Assembly: GCA_002839705.1 (NCBI GenBank)
Contig: PGYO01000007.1
Location: 1 to 64,000 of the forward strand
Direction: 5' to 3'
Source: Methanobacteriales archaeon HGW-Methanobacteriales-1
GTDB taxonomy: Archaea > Methanobacteriota > Methanobacteria > Methanobacteriales > Methanobacteriaceae
DNA length: 64,000 nt
Made by a program: the position numbers and the translations under genes. Each line of letters begins with the position of its first letter. The first letter of the stretch is position 1. The notes beneath the pieces were generated by a model, which saw nothing but the letters and a program-made list of their open reading frames with translations, made no database searches and was not told the DNA's origin. This document shows positions 19,143 through 30,169 of the stretch, piece by piece.

Positions 19143-19401
19143 TTTTTGGAAATTAATGATTAAATTAAAATAAATAAAAATATTTTTTATTTTTTAAGAT
19201 AATCCCTAACCGACCCATAAAAACTACCTTTCTTCAAAACTAAGGCCTCTTGTAAGACTATATGCTATTTCTATATTAAACAAATTAAACTATTACGAGA
19301 AGATAAACAATATAGATTAATATGTTAAATAGAGATTATTTAAAATTAGGAATGAATATTTAACCTAATTTCATTTTTATAAATTGAAGTAGTTGATTAT
19401 A

Positions 19402-20202
19402 ATGAATGTTAAAGAAATTGTAGTAGACTCGATTAAATATCCATTTTTGGATTGGAAGAAAATTCTTATTTTGGGATTGATAGTTGTAATTTATAAAATT
19501 CCGCTTCATATGTTTCCAGTTAATTTATATAATGGATTTACTGATCAATTTTTATTTATTGCTTTATTAATTAATTTTTTTATTAGTGGGTATTTTTTCA
19601 AAATTATTCAATATTCCTTAAAAAATAAAAAGGAACTTCCTAAATTTAGTAAGTGGGTTAATCTATTTAAAAATGGGTTTAAAGTAACTTGTGTAAGCTT
19701 AATATATTCAATACCTGCAACTTTACCTTTAATAATATTAACTTCGGATTTACTCAATTTTTTTTCATACGAACCTAAATTTTTTATCAGTATAATGGGT
19801 GTCATTTTAGCGTATGTAACAGGAATAACAGGACAAGGATATTTATATACAATATTGTTTTTTTATATTTTATATTTCTTAATATTCTTCCCTATATCTC
19901 TAATAGCAATAGCTAATATGGCTAATAATGAGGGTAACTTGCGTTATGCGTTTGAATTTAAAGTAATATTTGATAAAATAAAAAACATAGGATGGACTAA
20001 ATTTTACTCTTGGTACTTATTAACAAGTGCAATTACTTTATTAGTAGTAAATTTAATAGGATTTCTTATTGTGATTCTCTTAATCTTAATTCACACTTTT
20101 CAATTCGAAAATTTAATTGATTCATTAATTCTAACCCCATATATCTACATATTTTTCTCTAGATCCATAGCTCTAATTTACAAATCAGACAATAATATCT
20201 AA
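19402..20202 (+). CDS. DUF4013-type membrane protein
   Basis: This 266-residue protein has about six membrane segments. The opening MNVKEIVVDSIKYPFLDWKK is the typical start of DUF4013 proteins, which are common in Methanobacteriales and have no known role. The ATG at 19402 is preferred because AGTTGAT is positioned as a ribosome site; an in-frame TTG lies just upstream. It is flanked by AT-rich non-coding DNA and appears monocistronic. Confidence 0.8.
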   Translation: MNVKEIVVDSIKYPFLDWKKILILGLIVVIYKIPLHMFPVNLYNGFTDQFLFIALLINFFISGYFFKIIQYSLKNKKELPKFSKWVNLFKNGFKVTCVSLIYSIPATLPLIILTSDLLNFFSYEPKFFISIMGVILAYVTGITGQGYLYTILFFYILYFLIFFPISLIAIANMANNEGNLRYAFEFKVIFDKIKNIGWTKFYSWYLLTSAITLLVVNLIGFLIVILLILIHTFQFENLIDSLILTPYIYIFFSRSIALIYKSDNNI

Positions 20203-20327
20203 TTCATCGTCCTTTAGCTAATTAGAATCTTATCATGGACTAATAGTTAAATCAATACTAAATTATTGGTAATTAATCATTTATAACTAAAAACTTTAAT
20301 TCTTTTAAAAATTAAAAAAATAAAAAA

Positions 20328-21518
20328 TTATTCAAAATAATCCTTAATAGACTTCGCATAAGAACCATCTTTAAGTTTTAAACCCTCAGTAACAGATTCA
20401 CAGGAAGTCCCAAAGCCATGGGCCACCATAGTATGCCTTCCCGGACCACCGGCCACGACCAATACAACATCCTCTGGTGACCGAGTCAGGGAAACCATAT
20501 CTCCTTTTACCCATTTTTTATCTAATCGACGGCCACCTCGATCTCCTAAATCCACCGGAACAGTGGCATTTTCATGAATGTAGTTTTTAACATCTTCCTT
20601 GGCCCAGCCCTCACCGGCCACGGTTTCTGCATGTTCGGGACTCATAATAACCATTAATTCTCCAGGAACATGGCTGTTATTACAGCCCGCCGTGGATATG
20701 GTGTGCACAATGGTGTCCAGCACATCTTCAGCAGTTTTACTGCGGTGATCATTCACATTATGGGGTGCTTCCATTCCCAGTACCGTAACTGCACTACTGT
20801 TTTCAGAAAAACCCCGCTCCACATGCAACGGCTCCCAGGGACTTTCATCCTCATTTTCCCCAAAACAATAACTGTACTTGGCAGGGGAACCCATAGTGGC
20901 ATGGTCTCCAATACCAGCAATGGCCCCAGCAATATTAATTAAACAAAGCCTTATGGCCCGGCCTATGGTAGCATTAGCCAGATTTCCCGGACCCAGACAA
21001 CCGGCTCCAGAATTTATTTCCAGCTCCTGAGTTATAGGTCCATTTACCAGAGCACAGATGGCCACTGGATGGGTGGTAGCATTGACTCCGGCCAGATTAA
21101 ACTGAGGCTGACTCATTCCAATGATGGCCTTTTCTAAAACCGGCATAAATAATGGCAGACAACCGGCCATGACTCCATTTATGGCTATTTTTTCCATAGT
21201 AATCTTTCCCTGTCTAGGAGGAAGCAAGGCCAGCACATCCTGAGGTTCATAGGATGAGTACTTATAGAATTTCCACACTCTTTCCCGAGTTGGTGGCACT
21301 ATAGGTAGGCCATCTGTATATTTTTTCTGATAAAAATCAAGGCTTATCTTTTCCACGTCGGGGTCTACAAATATTTCCATATCTTGCCTTGAAGTAGGGC
21401 ATAATCTGTCAGACTTCTTCACGGATTCAATACTTGTTTTGGTTTTAGATTTTTCCGGACTTTCACTTAAAATGTCTTCAATGAGACAGCCACATGATTT
21501 GTCAATTTTTTGCTTCAT
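20328..21518 (-). CDS. Uncharacterised conserved protein (DGLPIVPPT family), UGSC-associated
   Basis: This 396-residue cytoplasmic protein has a short Cys- and Lys-rich N-terminal extension (KSCGCLIED) and then a conserved body beginning [15 protein letters not shown] (about residues 67-81). Further blocks include [35 protein letters not shown] and a late [10 protein letters not shown] recall these blocks from an uncharacterised bacterial family found near UGSC-motif (seleno)proteins, and such a protein is indeed encoded two genes upstream here. Several conserved Cys and Gly suggest a catalytic protein, but the reaction is unknown. GGGGAT precedes the ATG at 21518. Confidence 0.65.
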   Translation of the reverse strand: MKQKIDKSCGCLIEDILSESPEKSKTKTSIESVKKSDRLCPTSRQDMEIFVDPDVEKISLDFYQKKYTDGLPIVPPTRERVWKFYKYSSYEPQDVLALLPPRQGKITMEKIAINGVMAGCLPLFMPVLEKAIIGMSQPQFNLAGVNATTHPVAICALVNGPITQELEINSGAGCLGPGNLANATIGRAIRLCLINIAGAIAGIGDHATMGSPAKYSYCFGENEDESPWEPLHVERGFSENSSAVTVLGMEAPHNVNDHRSKTAEDVLDTIVHTISTAGCNNSHVPGELMVIMSPEHAETVAGEGWAKEDVKNYIHENATVPVDLGDRGGRRLDKKWVKGDMVSLTRSPEDVVLVVAGGPGRHTMVAHGFGTSCESVTEGLKLKDGSYAKSIKDYFE

Positions 21519-21724
21519 TAAATCCCCATAATATATGATAATTAGTAATAGAACATTTTGAAAATTAGAAAATATAATAGAAATTAATTTGATTATCATT
21601 TAAATTTTATTGAAAATATCATTATTAAATATAGTTATAAAATGTCAATAATTTGAATTAGAGATTTTAAAGGTGTTTAAAAATGATTATTATTGTATTT
21701 ATTAAAAAGGAGCAATAATATAAA

Positions 21725-21827
21725 TTTTTAGAGTTAAAATTTTTTAAATAGCCTTTAAATAATCGCAGGGATTTTTTTAGAGTTAAAATTTTACTAAATA
21801 ACTCTCAAATAAGCACAGGCATTTTTT
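21725..21827. repeat. Imperfect 49-bp direct repeat at the peptidase 3' end
   Basis: Two adjacent units each starting AGAGTTAAAATTTT (at 21730 and 21779) and ending with a GCACAGG/CGCAGGG block are roughly 80% alike by eye. The second unit contains the last codons of the peptidase gene. On the minus strand the first unit would read PCDYLKAI plus stop, compared with ACAYLRVI plus stop in the real gene, so it looks like the 3' remnant of a duplicated copy. Confidence 0.6.
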
Positions 21828-22576
21828 AAAATATTTAATTCAGTTTGCACCGGGATATCAACCCCGTGATTTATCTTTTCTACTTCCAGGGTTATGGCCT
21901 TAATATTTCTTTTACTGGCCTCGGATCGCAGAGTTCCATTGGTAGGGTTAGTTTTAATGACGCATCCTGTGTTGTTTTGAATATTTTTAGCCCAGGACTC
22001 TTCAAATGAATTTCCATAATATACCATTCCTTCTTCTTTGATACCTATTCCAGAATGAACATCTATTAAATAGTTTATTTTATGGGAAACAGCGAAATTT
22101 AGAATTTTGTTGACTGGCGTTCCAGGAATGTAGGCCTTGCGATTAGGATCATAAACATCACCGGACTGGTTATAGTAACGTGTATTTTTTTCGGTGTCAA
22201 TAGGTATGGCAAAGGGTATGATGTAAATTGTTCCTGTGTTTCTGTGACTTTTGAGGTAATACAGCATGCTAACAACTGTTAAAGACCCTTGAACTTCATC
22301 GCCATGTATACCTCCACAAATCAGGATTTTCTTCCCCTTTCCATTTCCCAAACGATAAACCTGTGATCCTTTTTCTAAATTGAAGTCAAATCGACTATTC
22401 AACAAATTTTTTAGATAATCTTCAATTAGTGGATTGGCTTGGATATTACCCCCAACTTCCATATCCAGAGTTTGTTTATAAATGTGGGTGGCATAAGCTG
22501 GGGAGTTAATGCTAATTAAACCAGAGGACATTAATGAAAATGTTAAAATTAGAAATATTAATGTTTTAAAATTCAT
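21794..22576 (-). CDS. Secreted M14/succinylglutamate desuccinylase-like zinc peptidase
   Basis: This 260-residue exported protein has a clear signal peptide (about residues 1-29, ending in SPAYA). The zinc site is the M14/aspartoacylase type: HGDE (His91, Glu94) and DVHSG (His174), with a catalytic glutamate in TLEVE near residues 231-233. No C-terminal anchor is seen. A role in trimming pseudomurein or surface peptides is reasonable but unproven. An ATG four codons upstream is an alternative start; 22576 gives a cleaner signal peptide. A GC-rich hairpin lies about 60 bases upstream, and a duplicate of the gene's 3' end lies downstream. Confidence 0.75.
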   Translation of the reverse strand: MNFKTLIFLILTFSLMSSGLISINSPAYATHIYKQTLDMEVGGNIQANPLIEDYLKNLLNSRFDFNLEKGSQVYRLGNGKGKKILICGGIHGDEVQGSLTVVSMLYYLKSHRNTGTIYIIPFAIPIDTEKNTRYYNQSGDVYDPNRKAYIPGTPVNKILNFAVSHKINYLIDVHSGIGIKEEGMVYYGNSFEESWAKNIQNNTGCVIKTNPTNGTLRSEASKRNIKAITLEVEKINHGVDIPVQTELNILKNACAYLRVI

Positions 22577-22638
22577 AAAAAAACACATAATTTAGTTAAT
22601 TACTTTTTTTAATTGATTATTGAAATTTTCATGGAGTG

Positions 22639-22669
22639 TTGCCCTATTGAATATTATTCAACAGGGCAA
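22639..22669. ncRNA. Strong GC-rich hairpin, candidate structured RNA or 5' UTR element
   Basis: TTGCCCT and AGGGCAA pair around an inner ATTGAAT/ATTCAAC stem and a three-base loop, giving about 13 pairs of 14. The segment to about 22696 continues unusually GC-rich (GGCCTAG, CTCGGCGG) in very AT-rich non-coding DNA. In AT-rich archaea such islands often mark non-coding RNAs. It lies 63 bases upstream of the secreted peptidase start, so it could also be a leader element. Confidence 0.45.
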
Positions 22670-22829
22670 AGGCCTAGTTCTAGACTCGGCGGTGTACAAT
22701 TATAATGTAAAAGTTTAAGTATTTAAATTTTCCTATTTTTTAATAATATTAACATATATTTCAATTGATAAAAACCAAAAAAATAAAAATTGTTATAAAA
22801 TAAGAATTTAAAATGCTTAAAATTTTGAT

Positions 22830-23348
22830 TTAAGAAATATTTAGAATTTTCTTAATATTTAGAACTATTTTAAGTGTTTTTTCAACCACTTCGTCCCTTT
22901 TCCGTCCGGCAATAGGATGTTCCACTTCCAATATTCTTAGACTATCTGCTCCATGGGATTGAGCCAGATTTCTAGCAAAAGAAGCAAATTTGTGTGAACA
23001 GATAGATATAGTGGCCACACCCTCTTTCTCCAGACGAATGGCATCTAAAATAACCCAGGTGGTACAGGAACCACAGTCTCCCAGAGCTAGTATAGAAACA
23101 TCTCCCTGGGCAGCTTTTTTTAGTTGTTCATTGGTTGCTCCGGCTCCGGCTGGTTTTTCAGAGTGAATAATTTCCACGTCTCGTAAATTAGAACCAATAG
23201 TTTCCAGAATAACATTGGCATTGGGTTTGGTATTGTCAAAAAGAGAAATTTTAGATATTTCCGAGGGAATTTCATTTAAATCAATTTTTTCTCCTCCAAA
23301 ATCTGCCAAAGGATCCATTACTTCCCTTTCAGTTACATTAACTTTCAC
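22830..23348 (-). CDS. UGSC-motif family protein, cysteine form
   Basis: This 172-residue protein carries the hallmark of the UGSC family as CGSC (Cys92 to Cys95 within LALGDCGSCTTW); in many bacterial members the first residue is selenocysteine, replaced here by Cys. Further conserved blocks are SHKFASFARNLAQ and EVEHPIAGRKRDEV near the C-terminus. The CxxC-like pair suggests a redox or thiol-dependent activity; no reaction is established to my knowledge. GTG at 23348 is chosen as start because GTGGTA lies upstream; GTG at 23357 is possible. It is co-directional with the secreted peptidase and the DGLPIVPPT-family gene downstream. Confidence 0.75.
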   Translation of the reverse strand: MKVNVTEREVMDPLADFGGEKIDLNEIPSEISKISLFDNTKPNANVILETIGSNLRDVEIIHSEKPAGAGATNEQLKKAAQGDVSILALGDCGSCTTWVILDAIRLEKEGVATISICSHKFASFARNLAQSHGADSLRILEVEHPIAGRKRDEVVEKTLKIVLNIKKILNIS

Positions 23349-23455
23349 AAATACCACTTTTTTATAACTATATTCTAAAAATTAAATGATTTGAATATTA
23401 ATCTAAATTAAATCCAATTAATTAAAATCAAAAATAAAAAGATTGGATTAATAGA

Positions 23456-25033
<1,578 letters not shown>

Positions 25034-25401
25034 TCAAATCACCTAAGTTTATAGAGTCAATTAATGTAATTTCTAAGCTATTATTCGCTCAAATTTATAT
25101 TGAACATTAAATAACCAGTTTAATAATTAATTATATGATTTATTTTATTTTAATAATTTAGTAGTATATGAAATTAAATTTCTTTTTTTAAAATATTAGA
25201 TTTATCATAAGAAAACCAGAAATATTTCGATTTTTTATGAGATTAAATTAATTTATTTATTTCAAGTTATTTAAGAATAATATTAATATTAACTATTATA
25301 TTTTAAAATAAGAAATATAAAAAGATATTTATTAAAAATAGTTCTTTTTAAAAAATTTAAATATAAATAAAGAATGAAAAGAGTTTAATTAATTATTTTA
25401 A
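25034..25401. other. AT-rich intergenic region between thiC and lysS
   Basis: These roughly 370 bases are almost pure A and T. They must hold the lysS promoter and the thiC 3' end. No ORF, RNA gene or convincing repeat was seen. Confidence 0.5.
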
Positions 25402-26703
25402 TTAATCAAACACGTCAACTTCGGCGTTGTCCAACCATTCATTCACGATTTTGACCGCACAGTAGTTACCGCACATGGTACAAGTATCTGGGTCTTCTGG
25501 TGGTCTTTCGTCCCGTTTTTTACGGGCTTCAGCAGGACACATAGATGCGTCGTATTGTGCTTCCCAGTTGAGTTTTTTACGGGCATTAGCCATTACCAGG
25601 TCCTTTTCACCGTTGTGAATACCTTTGGCCATGTCTCCCACATATGCTCCTATACGGGTGGCAATAACTCCTTCTTTCACGTCGTCAGGGAAAGGGAGAG
25701 CTAAATGCTCAGCAGGGGTTACGTAACAGATGAAGTCGGCTCCAGCACCGGCAGATGCGGCTGCTCCAATGGAAGAAACAATGTGATCGTATCCAGCACC
25801 GATATCAGTTACAATAGGTCCTAACATATAGAACGGAGCTCCTCTGCAGAGTTTTTTCTGGAGGGTTACATTGGCAGGGATTTCATTTAATGGGATGTGT
25901 CCCGGCCCTTCTACAATAGTCTGTACACCAGCTTCTCGTGCTTTGTCCACTAATTCTCCTAAGATAATTAGCTCTTGAACTCCCGCCCGGTCAGTGGAAT
26001 CAGCTATTGCTCCAGCCCTCATGGCATTGGCCATGGACATAGTGAAATCGTGTTCTTTGGCGATTTCCAATATGTAATCGAAATTTTTGTATAGGGGGTT
26101 TTCCACTTCATTTTCTACCATCCAGGCAGATACAAAAGCTCCTCCACGGCTGACAAGTCCGCCTTCACGGCCCTGTCTTTTTAATCGCTTGAGGGTTTCT
26201 CGGTTCACACTGCAGTGAATAGCCATAAAGTCCACACCGTCTTTGGCCTGTTTTTCAATGGCTTTGAACATGGATTCTTCTTCCATGTAAATAGCAGAAC
26301 CTTTTTCTCGAATGGTTTCCACAGCGGCCTGGTAAATAGGTACGCTTCCTACTGGTAAGTCTGAGACTTTTAAAATCCTTTGTCTGATTTCATCCAGGTC
26401 TCCACCTACGGAAAGTTCCATTAAAGTATCAGCGTGATGGGCCATGGCTACTTTGGCCTTTTCTTCTTCCAAGTCAAAGTCACAGATATCGGTTGAAGTC
26501 CCGATAGTTGCATTTACTTTGGTCCTTAGTCCAGCTCCAATACCCACAGCTTTTGCATTGTCCCGGTTTATGTTACTAGGGATGGCTATGGTTCCTTGAG
26601 CTACGGATTTTCTGATGAATTCTTCAGAAACGTTTTCGGCTTGAGCCACCGCTTTCATTTCCTCTGTTATTATGCCTTTCTTTGCGTCATCCATTTGTGT
26701 CAT
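25402..26703 (-). CDS. thiC: Phosphomethylpyrimidine synthase ThiC
   Basis: This 433-residue radical SAM enzyme converts aminoimidazole ribotide to the HMP-phosphate moiety of thiamine. The C-terminal cluster motif is CTMCGNYC (about residues 413-420); its spacing (CxxCxxxC) is one residue shorter than the CxxCxxxxC I recall for bacterial ThiC, which may reflect an archaeal variant. Other typical blocks are [11 protein letters not shown] and [14 protein letters not shown] directly precedes the ATG. It is a single gene; a small inverted repeat lies 40-57 bases upstream. Confidence 0.95.
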   Translation of the reverse strand: MTQMDDAKKGIITEEMKAVAQAENVSEEFIRKSVAQGTIAIPSNINRDNAKAVGIGAGLRTKVNATIGTSTDICDFDLEEEKAKVAMAHHADTLMELSVGGDLDEIRQRILKVSDLPVGSVPIYQAAVETIREKGSAIYMEEESMFKAIEKQAKDGVDFMAIHCSVNRETLKRLKRQGREGGLVSRGGAFVSAWMVENEVENPLYKNFDYILEIAKEHDFTMSMANAMRAGAIADSTDRAGVQELIILGELVDKAREAGVQTIVEGPGHIPLNEIPANVTLQKKLCRGAPFYMLGPIVTDIGAGYDHIVSSIGAAASAGAGADFICYVTPAEHLALPFPDDVKEGVIATRIGAYVGDMAKGIHNGEKDLVMANARKKLNWEAQYDASMCPAEARKKRDERPPEDPDTCTMCGNYCAVKIVNEWLDNAEVDVFD

Positions 26704-27095
26704 AGAATCACCATGTTTTAAATTTTTAAACTCACGACCTTACTTGAAACATGAATCAAGCCTTTTTTTTGGCCGGAGCAATATTGGAATCAAAATTTAT
26801 CAATAATATCATGGTTGATATGATAGTTAATAGTAAAATAATCTATCATAGTGCAGTTAATATCTCTGTTCCATAATAAAAGATATACTGTTTTAATTTT
26901 CCCTTATATATAAATAAGACGATTCCAGTATGCTCTTATTGGAGTTTCTAGTATATATTAACAATAGTTATAATATTTTTATATGGTAAAATAATAAAAT
27001 AGTTACTCATTTCAATTATCTCATTATTTTAATTTGGATTATATAATAATTTAAAAATAAGAATGTAAAAGAATTAATGTTCATCTATTTATTAA
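26704..27095. other. Intergenic region upstream of thiC
   Basis: These roughly 390 bases carry the thiC promoter and the 3' end of the nucleoside kinase gene. CTTGAAACATGAATCAAG (26743-26760) is a small inverted repeat in the thiC leader. No typical TPP riboswitch core (CTGAGA with its partner segment) could be recognised. The rest is AT-rich. Confidence 0.45.
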
Positions 27096-28004
27096 TCACT
27101 CATTCATTCTCTTTAAGGCCATTTCATAATCGGGAACGTTGGTCTGGCAGCCTTGTGCTTCTACAATAAATGAAGAAACAGCTGATGCAAATTTAGCACA
27201 ATATTTCAGCGGCTTATCTGCTAAATAGGCCCTTAAAAAACCGGCACGATAAGAATCTCCGGCGCCGGTAGGATCCACGGCCTCTCGGAAAACGGCCTCT
27301 ACCTTGATATTATTTCCATCAGCATAAACCGTGCTTCCTTCTTTACCATAAGTCTTTACCACAATATTTGGCCCGCATTCTCGAAGCTCCTGCATGTTCA
27401 TGCCTAAAGTTTCTTTTATACGGTCTATTTCAAAGTGATTACCAAATAAAATGTCACACAAACAAACAACTTCCTTTAATTCCTCAGGAGAATACATGTG
27501 CAAGTCCTGACCTGGATCAAAGGATATTAGTTTTCTATTTTCTCGAGCAAATTCTCCACACTTGCGATTAAAACTAGGATCTCCAGTGGCTAGATGCACG
27601 CCCCGGGTATTTTTAATAGCTTCTTCTGGTACAGGGGCATTTTTAAAGTTTTTAGCTGCTCCCCAGTAGAAATAACTAATCTGATCCTTATTAGCATCAG
27701 TCAATACAAATGCAGTGGGAGTATTGTCTTCCGGAACCACTATCATGTGCTCGGTGTCAATCCCAGTATCATTTAAGAATTTTCTGTAGGCTGATTCTTT
27801 AAAATCACCACCCACAGCAGATACAAGTCCTGTATCAAGACCTAAACTTGCCCCTACCACAGCTACATTGGCTGCGGCACCCCCATGAAGATTTTTCATC
27901 TTTTCAATGGAGGTAGATGAATTAGGGGATGGAAACTCCCCTACTTGTATAATATAGTCAAAAGCAGTATGGCCTATGGCCAGTAAATCCCTTTTATCAC
28001 TCAA
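27096..28004 (-). CDS. PfkB-family nucleoside kinase (MJ0406 type)
   Basis: This 302-residue sugar/nucleoside kinase has the PfkB N-terminal glycine pair ([11 protein letters not shown]) and the C-terminal anion-hole signature [13 protein letters not shown] with the catalytic aspartate. Length and order fit the broad-specificity nucleoside kinase of Methanocaldococcus jannaschii, so phosphorylation of inosine, guanosine or cytidine with ATP is likely. The TTG at 28004 is selected because GGTGAT stands just before it; an upstream TTG at 28052 would add 16 residues with no ribosome site. Monocistronic. Confidence 0.85.
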   Translation of the reverse strand: MSDKRDLLAIGHTAFDYIIQVGEFPSPNSSTSIEKMKNLHGGAAANVAVVGASLGLDTGLVSAVGGDFKESAYRKFLNDTGIDTEHMIVVPEDNTPTAFVLTDANKDQISYFYWGAAKNFKNAPVPEEAIKNTRGVHLATGDPSFNRKCGEFARENRKLISFDPGQDLHMYSPEELKEVVCLCDILFGNHFEIDRIKETLGMNMQELRECGPNIVVKTYGKEGSTVYADGNNIKVEAVFREAVDPTGAGDSYRAGFLRAYLADKPLKYCAKFASAVSSFIVEAQGCQTNVPDYEMALKRMNE

Positions 28005-28150
28005 TAAATCACCTGGCTTATGTTGGTTTTCGCAGTACTTAAAATTTTTCAAGATGTGGTATTTTGTTTCAATTAAGAATAATAATTTAATAATATTAGT
28101 AACACTAATTTATTTAGAACTGTTTAAATTCATGATTTTGGAGAAAAAAT

Positions 28151-28285
28151 ATGGTTAGTACAGTAACCACCACAACTACATATGTATCACTGGGACAACT
28201 TTTATTTTTGCTTTTTTTCTTTTAATAATCGCAGGAATAATTATCCTGGTGGTAATTAAATTAAAAAACGAAATAAATCGGAATA
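28151..28285 (+). pseudogene. Frameshifted small membrane protein gene
   Basis: An ATG at 28151 opens MVSTVTTTTTYVSLGQLLF and stops at 28223-28225. One extra T in the seven-T run at 28212-28218 would join it to a second frame reading LLIIAGIIILVVIKLKNEINR, giving a short Thr-rich N-terminus and one membrane helix. Similar MVSTVTTTT starts are familiar from small methanogen membrane proteins. Either a pseudogene, a phase-variable homopolymer, or a sequencing error. Confidence 0.4.
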
Positions 28286-28311
28286 ATATTTCCATTTTCT
28301 TTTTACATTCA

Positions 28312-29175
28312 TTAAATCGACTTAAAACCCTGGTTTTCAACAATTCTCTGCCCGGGCCCCAGTATAAAATCAACAAACGCTTCAATTTCCGGGTTAAAGT
28401 TCCCGTAACGCACTAGACTAATCACGTGAGTGGTTTCTTCTTTTAAAATATCACTACCGGAAAAAAAACTGGCATTTAGGAAAGTGTGGATATTATCTCC
28501 ATTTTCAACCAGCTTATAGGCCTCAAAAGGTGATTTGACTTCTTTTACAATTTCAAAAGGAATTTTTCTGTTCTGCAATGTTTTCCAGGCCAGCCTTTGG
28601 GAGGAACTGGAAACCGCAATAAACTGAGAATTTATAAGTTCTTCCAAGCTGTTTATTTCGTCTCCAGGACTTGATATTAGTACCAAGTGGTCAAAGGCAA
28701 TGGGTGTAAAATCCAAATCTCGCTGAAAGGCAATTAAAGGATCGTCCAATGCTAGGATATCCAGGAGTTCTTTTTGGGCCAGATAAAATGAGCTCTCATC
28801 ATCGCTGCCATATATTACTGCATCCAGGCCAAATTCCGCGGCGAGTGTGGCTAAAAGTCCGGAAGAAATATGCCCTCCACATATAACTGGTTTTTTATTG
28901 GATTCCATTTTAGTTAAATAACTGCGATGGATTTCCAGAATTTCTAGCCCCTGAGGGGTCAGCTCGGATCCAGCACCCGTACTTTCCACCACTTTAAAAC
29001 CTAATTTGATCTCTGCTTCCAATATGCGACGGTTTAAAACAGGAGCGGAAATTCCCAATTCTTTCGCGGCCTTACGTTGGGACCAGGTCTGTGATATCAA
29101 TTGCAGGGCTTGGAAAAATTTGTAAGTGAAGGCATGGTCATTGATTTCCATCCCTAAGAGTGGATTAAATTTCAT
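28312..29175 (-). CDS. ModE/LysR-type regulator with periplasmic-binding-protein-like sensor
   Basis: This 287-residue protein has an N-terminal winged helix of the ModE/LysR kind (about residues 20-75; WSQRKAAKELGISAPVLNRRI is the recognition region). The C-terminal part (about 95-287) resembles the molybdate/tungstate-binding PBP-like domain of COG1910-type regulators. Such proteins sense oxyanions or cofactor and control molybdenum and tungsten genes, which fits the fdhD, NuoEF, formate dehydrogenase and cofactor genes in this window. The start is uncertain, as no clear ribosome site is seen; an ATG at 29151 is an alternative. The ligand is inferred. Confidence 0.75.
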   Translation of the reverse strand: MKFNPLLGMEINDHAFTYKFFQALQLISQTWSQRKAAKELGISAPVLNRRILEAEIKLGFKVVESTGAGSELTPQGLEILEIHRSYLTKMESNKKPVICGGHISSGLLATLAAEFGLDAVIYGSDDESSFYLAQKELLDILALDDPLIAFQRDLDFTPIAFDHLVLISSPGDEINSLEELINSQFIAVSSSSQRLAWKTLQNRKIPFEIVKEVKSPFEAYKLVENGDNIHTFLNASFFSGSDILKEETTHVISLVRYGNFNPEIEAFVDFILGPGQRIVENQGFKSI

Positions 29176-29434
29176 GGGTTTCTAAAACTATCCTATTATT
29201 TTATTAGCTATATTTTATTTTTTAAATCAAATATTTCCTTAATAACATGTAAGAATATAATCTAAAAAATATCATAACCTTATATTATAGAATCAATTGA
29301 TTATAATTTAGTATTGTGTTCATGGAATTAATATATTCCAATTAAAAAGGCATTATAATTCTTTATTATCTAAATTTGATTTATTGTTAATCATATCGAT
29401 TATAAAATTATTTAAATTACAATGGGGCCGTAAA

Positions 29435-30019
29435 ATGATTATAAATGATGCTATTAATGAAATAATGGAAAATGTGCAGGAAGTCTCTGAGGAACTGGAT
29501 GAAAAAACCATAAATGAAATGATGGAAATCATAATTGCCTCTAAAAACATATTCGTGCTGGGATTGGGCCGTTCTGGGCTAGTGGCCAAGGCCTTTGCCA
29601 TGAGATTGATGCACCTTGGATTCAGCGTTTATGTGGTGGGAGAGACCATAACTCCAGCTATTCATGATGATGACTGTTTGGTGGCCATATCTGGATCTGG
29701 AGAGACCAGTTACATTATCAGCACGGCCAATATAACCGACAAAAGAGGGGCTAAAATCATTGCCGTTACTTCTTATGAGGAATCTACTCTGGCCAGCCTA
29801 TCTGACTTGGTGGTACCTGTTAAGGGCCGTACTAAAATAGATATGGAAAAAGATTATATTACTCGGCAAATGGGTGGTAAACATCAGTCTTTGGCTCCTT
29901 TGGGAACTTTATTTGAGATTTCAACACTTATAGTCCTGGATGGGTTCATTGCAGAGCTCATGAATAAAATGGAGAAAACAGAAGAGGATATGAAGCTCAA
30001 GCACAATGTACTGGAGTGA
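29435..30019 (+). CDS. hxlB: 6-phospho-3-hexuloisomerase
   Basis: This 194-residue SIS-domain isomerase interconverts 3-hexulose-6-phosphate and fructose-6-phosphate. In methanogens it works with hexulose-phosphate synthase to make ribulose-5-phosphate (reverse RuMP pathway). The sugar-binding blocks [17 protein letters not shown] (near residue 40) and [10 protein letters not shown] (near residue 87) are typical. Length matches archaeal PHI. The ATG at 29435 lies after GGGGCCG; the synthase gene is not adjacent. Confidence 0.93.
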   Translation: MIINDAINEIMENVQEVSEELDEKTINEMMEIIIASKNIFVLGLGRSGLVAKAFAMRLMHLGFSVYVVGETITPAIHDDDCLVAISGSGETSYIISTANITDKRGAKIIAVTSYEESTLASLSDLVVPVKGRTKIDMEKDYITRQMGGKHQSLAPLGTLFEISTLIVLDGFIAELMNKMEKTEEDMKLKHNVLE

Positions 30020-30169
30020 AATAATTCTATCTTTATTATTTTTACGGAATATTATACAATAAGCTGATTTTCTAATTTATTTAAAAAAAGAATTATTTTA
30101 AATTTTATTTTAATTTTACTTTATAGATTATTATTTTAAGAATTTATTTATCTTTAAATAATTTTATTT

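Noticed and set aside
26704-27095. A TPP riboswitch before thiC
   Set aside because: I looked for the conserved CTGAGA core and its partner helix in the thiC leader and did not find them.
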